A DNA stretch of 64,000 nt from an uncultured bacterium (GTDB taxonomy: Bacteria > Verrucomicrobiota > Kiritimatiellia > CAIVKH01). The position numbers and the translations under genes were made by a program. This document shows positions 1-9,067 of this stretch, one piece after another. The notes beneath the pieces were generated by a model that was given only the letters and a program-made list of their open reading frames with translations, was not told the DNA's origin and did no database searches. Position 1 is the first letter of the stretch. Each line of letters begins with the position of its first letter. The DNA is taken from contig CALGMT010000013.1 of the NCBI GenBank assembly GCA_937958885.1, positions 1 through 64,000 on the forward strand, in the 5' to 3' direction.

Positions 1-1016
1 TGGTGAAGACGGCGCGCACCGGCGGCGCGACGCTCGATGTCTTGCGGGCGCAGCAGGTCTTCAGCCGGGTAAAGCCCTGACATCGCTCCGCATTCGGTAT
101 GGATCCCAGCCTCTTCGATCGCCGCGATCAGATTCATGCCCGCTGGTACTGCTATTCCTACGCGGCCGGGCGGAACCGGTATGCCGAGTAACGGACGGCC
201 CGGCCTGCCCACCGCGATCGGACGGCCGAGCCCCATGCGGTCAAGATGGCCAATAAGACGCTCCGCAAGCGGCAACGCAACGGCGGGGATTTCGCGAAAT
301 CCGGCCAGCAGCGCGCCGTTCCCGGAGCGAAGAGCGGCCAACACGCCGGTCAGTCGCGCGCGGATCAGTAAAACGGCAGGATCAAGGGTCGACCCGTCAT
401 AGTGTATCCAATGCGAAAACCGAATCGGCGTATGTTCGCGGATGTCGAGCAGGCCGGAAAAACGAGCCTGCACCGGAATGCCGGCGGCGCGAAGGACGCC
501 GTTCAGGGTCACGTTGCAGACCGTACCGAGCAGGATATGCCCGTACGGCGCGGCGATGCCGCAAAGCGACTCGCCCTCGAGCGCGAGCGCGACGTTCCGC
601 GCGATGCCGTGGCGCGCTTGCCCGATCTCGCGTACGAGCGCAGCCGCGTCGCGGGCGCGCTCCGCCGGAAGCCGCGCAAGGTTGAGAATGATCCGGCCCC
701 GCTTTCTTATAGGATCGATGTCCACGCGAAAGGCCAAGTCGTCAAGCCGCACGCCGGAAAGGCTCATCCGCTCGGCCATACCGATGCGGTTCAATTCCTC
801 GATGCCCGCCGCGGTCAGGCGGCGACCCTGCCGGCCCATGTTCTCTGTCCAACCGCGCGCGTCCATCCACGCGAGGTAATTCCGCACCATGCGCGGGCGC
901 AGCTCAATGCCCTCGACGGCCAACTCGCTCGCGAGTCGACTCGCGCCAAATGCGCGCCCATACTGACCCAGAAGCCGGAGCAGTACTGCGGGCACTCGAT
1001 CATCCAGCTTTCGCAT
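1..1016 (-). CDS. nrpR: NrpR-like transcriptional repressor (winged HTH_12 + DUF128/NRD), C-terminus cut by window edge
   Basis: Hand translation of the reverse strand from ATG at 1016 is open to the window edge: MRKLDDRVPAVLLRLLGQYGRAFGASRLASELAVEGIELRPRMVRNYLAWMDARGWTENMGRQGRRLTAAGIEEL... (winged HTH), then ...PAGMNLIAAIEEAGIHTECGAMSGLYPAEDLL (DUF128-like). Absent from the ORF track because there is no stop in the window. Confidence 0.8.
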   Translation of the reverse strand, partial: MRKLDDRVPAVLLRLLGQYGRAFGASRLASELAVEGIELRPRMVRNYLAWMDARGWTENMGRQGRRLTAAGIEELNRIGMAERMSLSGVRLDDLAFRVDIDPIRKRGRIILNLARLPAERARDAAALVREIGQARHGIARNVALALEGESLCGIAAPYGHILLGTVCNVTLNGVLRAAGIPVQARFSGLLDIREHTPIRFSHWIHYDGSTLDPAVLLIRARLTGVLAALRSGNGALLAGFREIPAVALPLAERLIGHLDRMGLGRPIAVGRPGRPLLGIPVPPGRVGIAVPAGMNLIAAIEEAGIHTECGAMSGLYPAEDLLRPQDIERRAAGARRLH

Positions 1017-1080
1017 ATAGGCAATAGTGCCTTAATATTTGTGCGAATAATAGATTTTTATCCCATATAAAAGGCAATAG
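1014..1080. promoter_or_regulatory. Candidate operator pair in the nrpR/gdh intergenic region: AGGCAATAG at 1019-1027 and 1072-1080
   Basis: Exact 9-bp direct repeat 53 bp apart, each preceded by CATATA (1014, 1064). First copy is part of the palindrome AGGCA-ATAG-TGCCT (1019-1032). Confidence 0.5.
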
Positions 1081-1147
1081 CGTCTGCTTATGCGGAACGT
1101 GCGCCCGCGTTTCGCCAAAACAGACTGGGCGATATTGGAGCAGATGC

Positions 1148-2398
1148 ATGAGCGAGACGACCAATCCCTTCCTGATTGCGCAAAAACAGTTCGATGAAGC
1201 GGCGGAGATGTTGCAGCTGGACGCGGGTATGCGCGCGTTTCTGCGATGGCCGATGCGGGAGTTCAAGTTCACGATCCCGGTGAAGATGGACGACGGAAAG
1301 ACGCAGGTGTTCCACGGCTACCGTGTCCAATACAACGACGCGCGCGGCCCGAACAAGGGCGGGCTGCGCTGGCACCCGGATGAAACGATCGACACCGTCC
1401 GCGCGCTCGCCGCGTGGATGACGTGGAAGACGTCTGTCATGGATCTTCCGCTGGGCGGGGGGAAGGGCGGGGTCACGTGCGATCCGAAGAAGCTGTCCGA
1501 GGGGGAGAAGGAGCGCCTTGCGCGCGGGTGGATGCGCGTCGCCGCGCGGCAGTTGGGCGAGCATCGCGATTGCCCCGCGCCGGACGTGTATACGACGCCG
1601 CAGATCATGGCGTGGATGATGGATGAATACGAGACCATCACGGGTCGTTCCGAGCCGGCGGTCATCACAGGCAAGCCGCTGCCGTTGGGCGGTTCGAAGG
1701 GGCGCAACGATGCGACCGCGCGTGGCGGGGTGTACGCGGTGCGCGAGGCATGCGCCCGCATCGGCGTCAATCCGCACGGAACGTTCGCCATACAAGGATT
1801 CGGAAACGCCGGCCAATACGCGGCGTTGTTGCATCCGGAGATTTTGGGCGGCGGCAAACTGGTCGCAGTGTCGGACACCAGCGGCGGCGTGTACAACCCG
1901 AAGGGCATCGATCCGAAGGCGATCGTCGAGCACAAGCTCAAGACCGGCCGCGTGGCGGGGTTCCCCAACACGGAGCCGATTGTGAACGACCAGTTGCTCG
2001 AGATGAACGTGGAGGTGCTGTATCCGTCGGCGTTGGAGAATGTGCTGACCTCGCACAATGCGGGCCGCGTCCGCGCGAAGATCATCTGCGAGCTCGCCAA
2101 CGGGCCCACCACGCCGGAGGCCGACGCGATCCTGCACGAAAACGGCGTGCACGTGATCCCTGATTTCCTCGCGAACGCCGGCGGTGTGACCGTCAGCTAT
2201 TTCGAGCAGGTCCAGGGCCACTACAATTACTTCTGGCCGATTGAAGAAGTCTATCGCCAGCTCGACGCCCGCATGACCAAGTCTTATGCGGACGTGTACG
2301 AAATGGCCCAGAAGCGCAAGGTTCACATGCGCCTCGCGGCGTACCTGGTCGCCGTCGCTCGCGTCGCGGAGGCGGTGCGCCTCCGCGGTTGGGCCTGA
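1148..2398 (+). CDS. gdhA: Glu/Leu/Phe/Val dehydrogenase (glutamate dehydrogenase)
   Basis: Motifs [63 protein letters not shown]. Confidence 0.95.
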   Translation: MSETTNPFLIAQKQFDEAAEMLQLDAGMRAFLRWPMREFKFTIPVKMDDGKTQVFHGYRVQYNDARGPNKGGLRWHPDETIDTVRALAAWMTWKTSVMDLPLGGGKGGVTCDPKKLSEGEKERLARGWMRVAARQLGEHRDCPAPDVYTTPQIMAWMMDEYETITGRSEPAVITGKPLPLGGSKGRNDATARGGVYAVREACARIGVNPHGTFAIQGFGNAGQYAALLHPEILGGGKLVAVSDTSGGVYNPKGIDPKAIVEHKLKTGRVAGFPNTEPIVNDQLLEMNVEVLYPSALENVLTSHNAGRVRAKIICELANGPTTPEADAILHENGVHVIPDFLANAGGVTVSYFEQVQGHYNYFWPIEEVYRQLDARMTKSYADVYEMAQKRKVHMRLAAYLVAVARVAEAVRLRGWA

Positions 2399-2482
2399 GG
2401 CAAATCGGTCGCGCCGCGCGTTTGCGCCGGCGCGGCCGGCCAGGGGCGCTGTGCGTCATCCGCACGGCGCGCGCTTGGGAAT

Positions 2483-3259
2483 TCAGGCGCGGGCGATGAA
2501 GTACGGATTGAGGACGTCCGGTTTGCCGTAGGCGAGGCGCGCGCCATCGAGGGTGCGGACGACGCCGCCGGCGGCCTCGACAATCGCTTGGGCGGCGGCG
2601 GTGTCCCATTCGCAGGTCGGGGCGAGGCGCGGGTAGAGATCGGCGCGGCCCTCGGCGATCCGGCAAAACTTCAGCGAACTGCCCGCCTGAACCAGTTCGT
2701 GCGGGCCTAGCGCGTCGATGAACGCGCGCGTGCGTTCGTCTAGATGGCTCTTGCTGGCGACGACGCGTGTGGGGCGGTCTTTTACGACGCCCGCTGCGCG
2801 AATCGGCGCGACGCCTGATCGATCTTCGCGGTACGCGCCGCGTCCGGGTTCGCTCCAGTAGAGCAGGTCGAGCGCGGGCGCGTAGACGACGCCGAGTTCG
2901 GGATAGCCGCTGCGGACGAGCGCGATGTTGACGGTGAACTCGCCAGTGCGCGCGACGAACTCCTTCGTGCCGTCGAGCGGATCGATTAGCCAGAACCGGC
3001 CCTCTGCCCGGCGAAAGGCGTGCGAGGCGGTGTCTTCTTCGGAGACGACGGGGATGTCGGGCGCGAGGGCGGACAACCCGCGCGCGAGGATCGCGTGGGC
3101 GGCCAGGTCCGCCTCGGTCAACGGGCTGGCGTCCGCTTTTTGCCGGACCGCGATTTCGCGTTGATACACCGCCATGATCGCCTCGCCCGCCTCGCGCGCG
3201 AGCGCGCGAATGGGCGCTAGCGGAGGCCATTCTTCAGAATCTGTGCGGTCCTCGTTCAT
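2483..3259 (-). CDS. cysQ: 3'(2'),5'-bisphosphate nucleotidase / inositol monophosphatase family
   Basis: IMPase motifs SEED, WLIDPLDGTKEFV, EWDTAAAQAIVEAAGG. Confidence 0.9.
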   Translation of the reverse strand: MNEDRTDSEEWPPLAPIRALAREAGEAIMAVYQREIAVRQKADASPLTEADLAAHAILARGLSALAPDIPVVSEEDTASHAFRRAEGRFWLIDPLDGTKEFVARTGEFTVNIALVRSGYPELGVVYAPALDLLYWSEPGRGAYREDRSGVAPIRAAGVVKDRPTRVVASKSHLDERTRAFIDALGPHELVQAGSSLKFCRIAEGRADLYPRLAPTCEWDTAAAQAIVEAAGGVVRTLDGARLAYGKPDVLNPYFIARA

Positions 3260-3334
3260 GTGTACGGATTATTTGATCTGCCGCCGGTTCGGCTCTCATG
3301 GCCGGCGGCTATGCGGCGTTTCGCGTTGAAGAGG

Positions 3335-5266
3335 TCAGGCGGACGGATCCTCCTCGCCTTCGCGGATGAGTCGAGCGCTGTTGAAGACGACGATGATCGA
3401 CCCGGCGTTGTGCGTGAGCGCGGCGAGGATCGGGTGCATCCAGCCCAACCCGGACAATGTGAGGCCGGCGATGATAAACAGACCGCCGATGGCGAGGTTC
3501 TGATAGACGACACTTCGCGCGGCGCGGGACAGGCGGATCAGGAATGGGAGGCGGCGCAGGTCGTTGCTCATCAGCGCGACGGTCGCGCTGTGAATGGCGA
3601 CATCGCGCCCGGCGGCGCCCATCGCGATGCCGGTATCGCTGGCGGCGAGGGCGGGGGCGTCGTTGACGCCGTCGCCGATGAAGGCGACGCGGTAGCCCTC
3701 GGCCTTCACGGCATTGACGAACTCGACTTTTTGCGCCGGCAGGCATTCGGCGCGCCACTCGATGGCGCCCGCGCTGCGCCCGATCTGCTCGGCGAGCTGG
3801 CGCGCGACGGCCTCGCGGTCGCCGGTGACCATCGCCATGCGGCGCACGCCGGGTGTCGCGGCGAGTTCCGCGAGCGCGGCCATCGCTTCCGGCCTCGGCT
3901 GATCGCGCAGTCCGATCCAGCCGAGATATCGGCCGCGGCGCGCGACGAAGATGACGCTCAAGGACTCCCCGCCCGCGCGGTCGTCCGCGTCGAGCGCGGG
4001 ATCGTCGATGCCGTTTGCGCGCAGCCATGCGGCTCGGCCGCAGATCAGCGCCTCGCCGTTTTCGGATGCGCGCACGCCGCGGCCGGGTTCTTCGTGGAAA
4101 TCCGACGGAGCGGGGGCGGACACGCCGGTGCGCTGCGCGAGATCGACAATCGCGCGAGCGGCGGGGTGCTGGCTCGGCTGCTCGGCGACGGCGGCCGCGC
4201 GCAGCAATTCGGCGGGCTCCACGCCTTCGCGCGGCGCGAGGCGCACGACGCCGAGTTCGCCGGTGGTCAGCGTGCCGGTCTTGTCGAACACCAGCGCATC
4301 GAGCCGCGCCGCGGCTTCGAGGTCCGCAACGTTTTTGACGAGGATGCCGCGCCGCGCGGCAGCGGAGAGCGCAGCGACCATTGCCGTCGGCATGGCGAGG
4401 ATGAACGCGCAGGGGCAGGAAATGACGAGAAGCGCCACCACGCGATCCCAGTCGTTTGTGAAGAACCAAACTAGCGCGACGAGCATGAGGACGGCGGGCG
4501 TGTAGTAGCCGACGTAGCGGTCCATGATGCGCATGACGGGCAGGCGGGTTTTTTCCGCGGCGAGAATCAGCTCGCGCACGCGGCCGATTGTGGTGTCTTC
4601 GCCCGCGCGGGTGACCTCGACCTCGATGGCGCCGGTGAGGTTTTGCGTGCCTGCGAAGACGTTATCTCCGGGCTCCCGATCCACAGGAAGGGACTCGCCG
4701 GTGATGGCCGATTCGTTCAGCGACGTGCGCCCGGCGCGGATGATGCCGTCCGCGGCGACATTATCGCCGGGCCGAATGCGGATGCGATCGCCGGGTTGCA
4801 ATCTAAAGGCCGGGACATCTTCTTCCGCTCCATCGGCTTTGACGCGCCGCGCCGTGGCGGGCGTGAGGCGGATCAGGCTTTCGATGGCGCGATGCGCGCC
4901 TTCGGCGGTGCGGGTCTCGATCACCAGCGAGAGCAGCATGAAAAAGGCGACGACGCCTGCGGTGCGGAAATCGCCCTGCGCCATAGCGGCGAGCACTGCG
5001 AGGGCAACGAGTTCGTCCATGTGCAGGTGCCCGCGCAGCAGGTCGCGGATCGCCGCCCAGAAGATCGGCAGCGCGAGGACGATCGCGCCGATCGCAGCGC
5101 TGATATCCGCGGCGAGCGGGTTGTCCGGATACACCCAGTCCGCGATATACGCGTTCACCACGAGCGCGGCGCCGGCGAGGAGCCAGCCGATGCGCACGGT
5201 GTGGTGCGCGTGATTCGCGCCCGGCGCGCCGCATCCACAGCCGGCTTGTTGGTCGGTGGCGCTCAT
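3335..5266 (-). CDS. P1B-type heavy-metal translocating ATPase
   Basis: SCPCAF, DKTGTLTTGE, QHPAA, GDGVNDAPALAASDTGIAMG; Cys/His-rich N-terminus CGCGAPGANHAHH. Start set at MSATDQQ (ATG 5266), overlapping the upstream stop by 4 nt. Confidence 0.93.
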   Translation of the reverse strand: MSATDQQAGCGCGAPGANHAHHTVRIGWLLAGAALVVNAYIADWVYPDNPLAADISAAIGAIVLALPIFWAAIRDLLRGHLHMDELVALAVLAAMAQGDFRTAGVVAFFMLLSLVIETRTAEGAHRAIESLIRLTPATARRVKADGAEEDVPAFRLQPGDRIRIRPGDNVAADGIIRAGRTSLNESAITGESLPVDREPGDNVFAGTQNLTGAIEVEVTRAGEDTTIGRVRELILAAEKTRLPVMRIMDRYVGYYTPAVLMLVALVWFFTNDWDRVVALLVISCPCAFILAMPTAMVAALSAAARRGILVKNVADLEAAARLDALVFDKTGTLTTGELGVVRLAPREGVEPAELLRAAAVAEQPSQHPAARAIVDLAQRTGVSAPAPSDFHEEPGRGVRASENGEALICGRAAWLRANGIDDPALDADDRAGGESLSVIFVARRGRYLGWIGLRDQPRPEAMAALAELAATPGVRRMAMVTGDREAVARQLAEQIGRSAGAIEWRAECLPAQKVEFVNAVKAEGYRVAFIGDGVNDAPALAASDTGIAMGAAGRDVAIHSATVALMSNDLRRLPFLIRLSRAARSVVYQNLAIGGLFIIAGLTLSGLGWMHPILAALTHNAGSIIVVFNSARLIREGEEDPSA

Positions 5267-6300
5267 TCGTGCGCCTCCGGGATCCAGCGCGGCGGCGCGC
5301 CGAAGTTGAGGCGGAGTTCCAGGCCTGCGTCGCGGTCGGGAACGAGCAGTTTGCGGCCCGCCCGCGCGAGCGCGTCGCGCAGCGCATCCTGGCGGAGAGT
5401 GTGCTCGACGAGGGCGGGATGTCGTCTCCACGCGTCGCGCAGCGCGGCGAAGGCGTCCGCCCGCGCGGCGACGGCGGACACGCGGCGCTGGCGGTCGGCG
5501 CTGCCCGCGGCGATGCGGCGGTCGGCCTCGGCTTCCGCTTCATTGGCTGTGCGCACTGCGAAGGCGCGCGCGTCGCTGATGAGCTGGTCGCGTTGCTGTG
5601 CGGATTGCGTGACCCTATCGAAGGCGGAAGCGACAGGCATCGGCGGGGCGATGCCGAGCAGGTCGACGCCTTGCAGACGCACGCCGAGATCGAGCGCGGT
5701 CAGACGCTCGCGCAGTTCCGATTCGACGGCGTCGCGGAAGGCGGCGACATCGGTGCGCAGCGCGCGGTCGATCGGGAATCGCGCGCTGACGCGGATCACG
5801 GCGCGGTCCAGTTCGTCGAGCAGCGTCTGCTCGGGCTGCGCGTAGCCGAAGATGTAGCGGTACGGATCGGAGACATTGTATCGCACGGCCCATCGGTGAT
5901 GCAGCAGGTTCGCGTCGCCGGTGAGCGCATAGCCGTCCTCGCCGGGGCGCAGTGAGCCGTGGTCCTCCGGCATGTCCTGAAATGGACTGGCGCGCCCATA
6001 CCAAAAGCGCCGGCTGGCGACCGATTGCACGCGTTCGGTCGGCACGCGAACGATTTCCGTGAATGGACGCGGCCAGCTCCAGTGCAGGCCCGGTCCTTTC
6101 ACGCGATCCGCGCCGACGCCGACGGGGCGTCCGAAGCGCAGCACAAAGGCGCGTTCGTGCTGGGGCACGATGAACACGCCGGAGGCGAGATAGGCGAGAA
6201 CAGCGAGCAGCAGGACGACGCGGAGCAGCCGGAACGTGAGGCGCAGCGCATCGCCGAGCGCTGCCGCGCCGGGGTCGGGGGTGGGGGGCGCCGCGCTCAC
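5263..6300 (-). CDS. SPFH/Band-7 protein, HflK-like
   Basis: One N-terminal TM then VPQHERAFVLRFGRPVG...GPGLHWSWPRPFTEI, A/E/R-rich coiled coil. GTG start, 4-nt overlap. Confidence 0.85.
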   Translation of the reverse strand: MSAAPPTPDPGAAALGDALRLTFRLLRVVLLLAVLAYLASGVFIVPQHERAFVLRFGRPVGVGADRVKGPGLHWSWPRPFTEIVRVPTERVQSVASRRFWYGRASPFQDMPEDHGSLRPGEDGYALTGDANLLHHRWAVRYNVSDPYRYIFGYAQPEQTLLDELDRAVIRVSARFPIDRALRTDVAAFRDAVESELRERLTALDLGVRLQGVDLLGIAPPMPVASAFDRVTQSAQQRDQLISDARAFAVRTANEAEAEADRRIAAGSADRQRRVSAVAARADAFAALRDAWRRHPALVEHTLRQDALRDALARAGRKLLVPDRDAGLELRLNFGAPPRWIPEAHE

Positions 6301-7217
6301 CGCTTGCGCTCCGGTGCGGGGGGCTGGGCTGCGGCCGGCGCGGCGGGCGCGAGTAAGAGATCAAACGGTTCCGTATCGGCGCTTAGCACGAGCGTGGCCT
6401 GATCGCCGATCGTGTCGCGCAGTGCGTCGAGCTTGCGGAGGAAGAGCGCGAGTTCGGGGTCCTGCGCGAAGACCTGGTAGTGCGCGGCGGCCTCCGCTTC
6501 GCCTTCCGCGCGAAGCCGGCGGGCCTCCGCGTCGGCGCGCGCGAGGAGTTGATCTCGCTCGCTCTCGGCGCGCGCGCGAATGCGGACGGCCTCGCCCTCG
6601 CCTTCCGAGCGGTAGCGCTCGGCGATCTCCTGCCGTTCGGCGCGCATGCGTTCGAATACGGATTGCGCAATCGATTCGGGCAGACCGAGCTGCCGTATGC
6701 CGACAAAGGCGACCTCGATGCCGTAACGGCGGAGGGCCTCCGGCCGAATGGCCTCGAACACGCGCTGCTCGATCTCATCGTGTTTCAGCGCGGACGCTTC
6801 GACGTTGACGAGTTGCGCGAACGCGATTTTGCCGAGCGCGGCGTTTTTGTGCGTGCGCATCAGACCATCGAGGCTGATCTCCGCTTGCTGCACCGTGCCG
6901 AGGCGCTCGAGGAACAGCACCGGGTCCGCGATGCGCCAACCGCAATACAGCGCGACGAGCACGTTCTTGCCATCTGCGGTAAGTGTTTCCTCGAAGGCGC
7001 CCTGTAGCGTGTGGAGGCGCGCGTCGAAGCGATGGATCCGCTGGATCGGCCAGGGAATACGCGTGTAGAGGCCGGCCTCGGTCAGTGTGCGCTCGGGGCG
7101 TCCGAGCCGGGTGACGACCGCCGCTTCGCCTTCGCGCACGATGAACACCACCTGCAACGCGGCGAAGAGCAGCGCGAGGGCCAGGCCTACGATCAGCGGG
7201 GTACGTTTCGCATTCAT
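6297..7217 (-). CDS. SPFH/Band-7 protein, HflC-like
   Basis: MNAKRTPLIVGLALALLFAALQVVFIVREGEAAVVTRLGRPERTLTEAGLYTRIPWPIQRIHRFDAR; coiled coil EAVRIRARAESERDQLLARADAEARRL. Confidence 0.87.
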   Translation of the reverse strand: MNAKRTPLIVGLALALLFAALQVVFIVREGEAAVVTRLGRPERTLTEAGLYTRIPWPIQRIHRFDARLHTLQGAFEETLTADGKNVLVALYCGWRIADPVLFLERLGTVQQAEISLDGLMRTHKNAALGKIAFAQLVNVEASALKHDEIEQRVFEAIRPEALRRYGIEVAFVGIRQLGLPESIAQSVFERMRAERQEIAERYRSEGEGEAVRIRARAESERDQLLARADAEARRLRAEGEAEAAAHYQVFAQDPELALFLRKLDALRDTIGDQATLVLSADTEPFDLLLAPAAPAAAQPPAPERKR

Positions 7218-9067
7218 GGGTGCAGGTCTCCAGGCGATAGCGGGGCCAGCTCGTACAATTCCGGGAAGGCGGATTTCTTCAGGTCGAAATACATCACCTG
7301 CTTCGCGCCGCGATGGGCGACGATTGTGAACGAGCGGCGGTCGAGCGCCTCTGCGAGCGCAGTGAGCTGCAAATCCTGGCGCAGGACGAACGGGGCGGTT
7401 GCGTGCGCCTCGCGCAAGCGGGCGAACAATTGCGCCTCCGCGCCGGCGCGTTCGCGCAGCTCCGTCCGGGCCGCTTCCGCGTCCATGCGGCGGCGTTCGG
7501 CTTCTGCGGCGGCGCGCGGGCCGATCGAAGCGGCGTAGGCGCGCGCGCCGAGCGCGTTCGCCTCTTTCATCTCGAGCGCGCCGATGACGGATTGGAACGC
7601 CTCGGCGACGGTCACGGGCGGGTGAATGCCCTGCCCGCCGACGAAGAGGATTTCGACGCCGAGCGCGTGGCGGTCGGCCTCCGCTTGGAGCGCGGCGCGG
7701 ATCGAGTCGCCGAACGCGATGCGCTCGCCGCCGAGCAAGTCCAGCAGGTCGCGTTGCGCGAGTGTGCGCGTCACCGTGCGGTACGCGCAGTCGCGCAGCA
7801 GCGCGGCAGGTTCGCGATGGCGGTAGGCGTGGTCCAGCAGGTTCGTGATGCGATACTCGATCGGCATGTTGAGCGAGACGAGGCTGACAGATACTGCCTC
7901 GCGGTCGTCGCGCGACCCCGCGGCGCGCGCCGCCGTCACGAACACGTCCTCGTCCGCGTAGTGCGGCACGTTCCACAGGATCGTGTCGGGCCGCATCTCG
8001 CGCGGATCCGGGCGAAAGCCGACGTCAATGCGCTGGATGCGTTTTGCGGGCAGGCGCTTGATCGATTCGAACGGCCACGGCGCTTTCAGGTGAAAACCGC
8101 TTTCCATCAACCACGCGCCATCGAGCGGGCGTCCCCAGCGCTCGCGAATGCCGGCTTCATGCGGCGCGATGAAGACGAGGCACGAGAGCGCATACATCAG
8201 CAACGCCTGGAGCAAGAGCATCGGCAGCAGCGCGCGGCGCAGGAAGCGGCGCATCGCCTCGTGGCCGGCCTGCACGCCGAATTGATAATCGAGCGACGAG
8301 GCGATGGTGCGGGTCCACGCCGCAGGATCGGTCAACCACGCTGCGAGGCGGCTTTCGATCGCGGGCGCGCGGCGGCGAGCGGGCACATATAGACCCGCGA
8401 TCACGAGCGCGAGTTGCTCGGCGGCGAGGAGTGCGAGCAGGCCGATCAACACGCGAGACCAGACGCGGTCCGGCATGCTCCAACCGAGATGCGCGGCGAT
8501 CGCAACGGCCGCGCCGGCGAAGGCGGCGAGCGCGAAAATGCCCAGCGCGATGCCGGGCGCGCGCGCGTACGCGGCTTCGCCTATCCGCGCGAGGCCGATC
8601 AGATAGCGGCTCAACAGGAAAAGAACGAACGCTTCGCCGAGCAGGAACGCCGCGGCCGGCAAGGGGTGCTCCGGCGCCGGCGCAAGCGCGAGATCGGCGC
8701 GGGCGAGGAACCACGCCCATGCGCCCAGCCCCGCCGCGAGGAGGAGCGCGAGCGCGGGAAGCGCGAAGCGCTCGAATTGTTCGGCGGATCGCGCGGCGGA
8801 AAACGGTTCGGTTTCACCCTGCGCGAAGAGGGCCGCATCGCTGCGCGCCGATGCGCGGGTGCGGTCCTGCTCCTCCTCGCGCGCGCGGTGCGCAAGGTTC
8901 GCGCGGATCAGCGCCGCAATGGCCAGCACGGCGCTCCACGCGGCGAACGGCGCGAGCGCGTCGAGAAACGTCAGTTCGGTGCGCGCCGCGAGCAGCGCGT
9001 TCACCCCGCCGAAGAGGCCGGCGATCGCGCCCGCGGCAAGCAGTATGTTTTCGGAGGCCGACTTCAT
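7214..9067 (-). CDS. SPFH/Band-7 protein with an additional multi-TM N-terminal region
   Basis: Start MKSASENILL (ATG 9067). Several hydrophobic segments over about 300 residues, then IAPHEAGIRERWGRPLDGAWLMESGFHLKAPWPFESIKRLPAKRIQRIDVGF (SPFH). Confidence 0.8.
   Translation of the reverse strand: MKSASENILLAAGAIAGLFGGVNALLAARTELTFLDALAPFAAWSAVLAIAALIRANLAHRAREEEQDRTRASARSDAALFAQGETEPFSAARSAEQFERFALPALALLLAAGLGAWAWFLARADLALAPAPEHPLPAAAFLLGEAFVLFLLSRYLIGLARIGEAAYARAPGIALGIFALAAFAGAAVAIAAHLGWSMPDRVWSRVLIGLLALLAAEQLALVIAGLYVPARRRAPAIESRLAAWLTDPAAWTRTIASSLDYQFGVQAGHEAMRRFLRRALLPMLLLQALLMYALSCLVFIAPHEAGIRERWGRPLDGAWLMESGFHLKAPWPFESIKRLPAKRIQRIDVGFRPDPREMRPDTILWNVPHYADEDVFVTAARAAGSRDDREAVSVSLVSLNMPIEYRITNLLDHAYRHREPAALLRDCAYRTVTRTLAQRDLLDLLGGERIAFGDSIRAALQAEADRHALGVEILFVGGQGIHPPVTVAEAFQSVIGALEMKEANALGARAYAASIGPRAAAEAERRRMDAEAARTELRERAGAEAQLFARLREAHATAPFVLRQDLQLTALAEALDRRSFTIVAHRGAKQVMYFDLKKSAFPELYELAPLSPGDLHP

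Noticed and set aside
1081-1147. Canonical NrpR operator GGAA-N6-TTCC near gdhA
   Set aside because: GGAA occurs (TGCGGAACGTGCGCCCGCGTTTCG) but spacing and right half do not match; not called.
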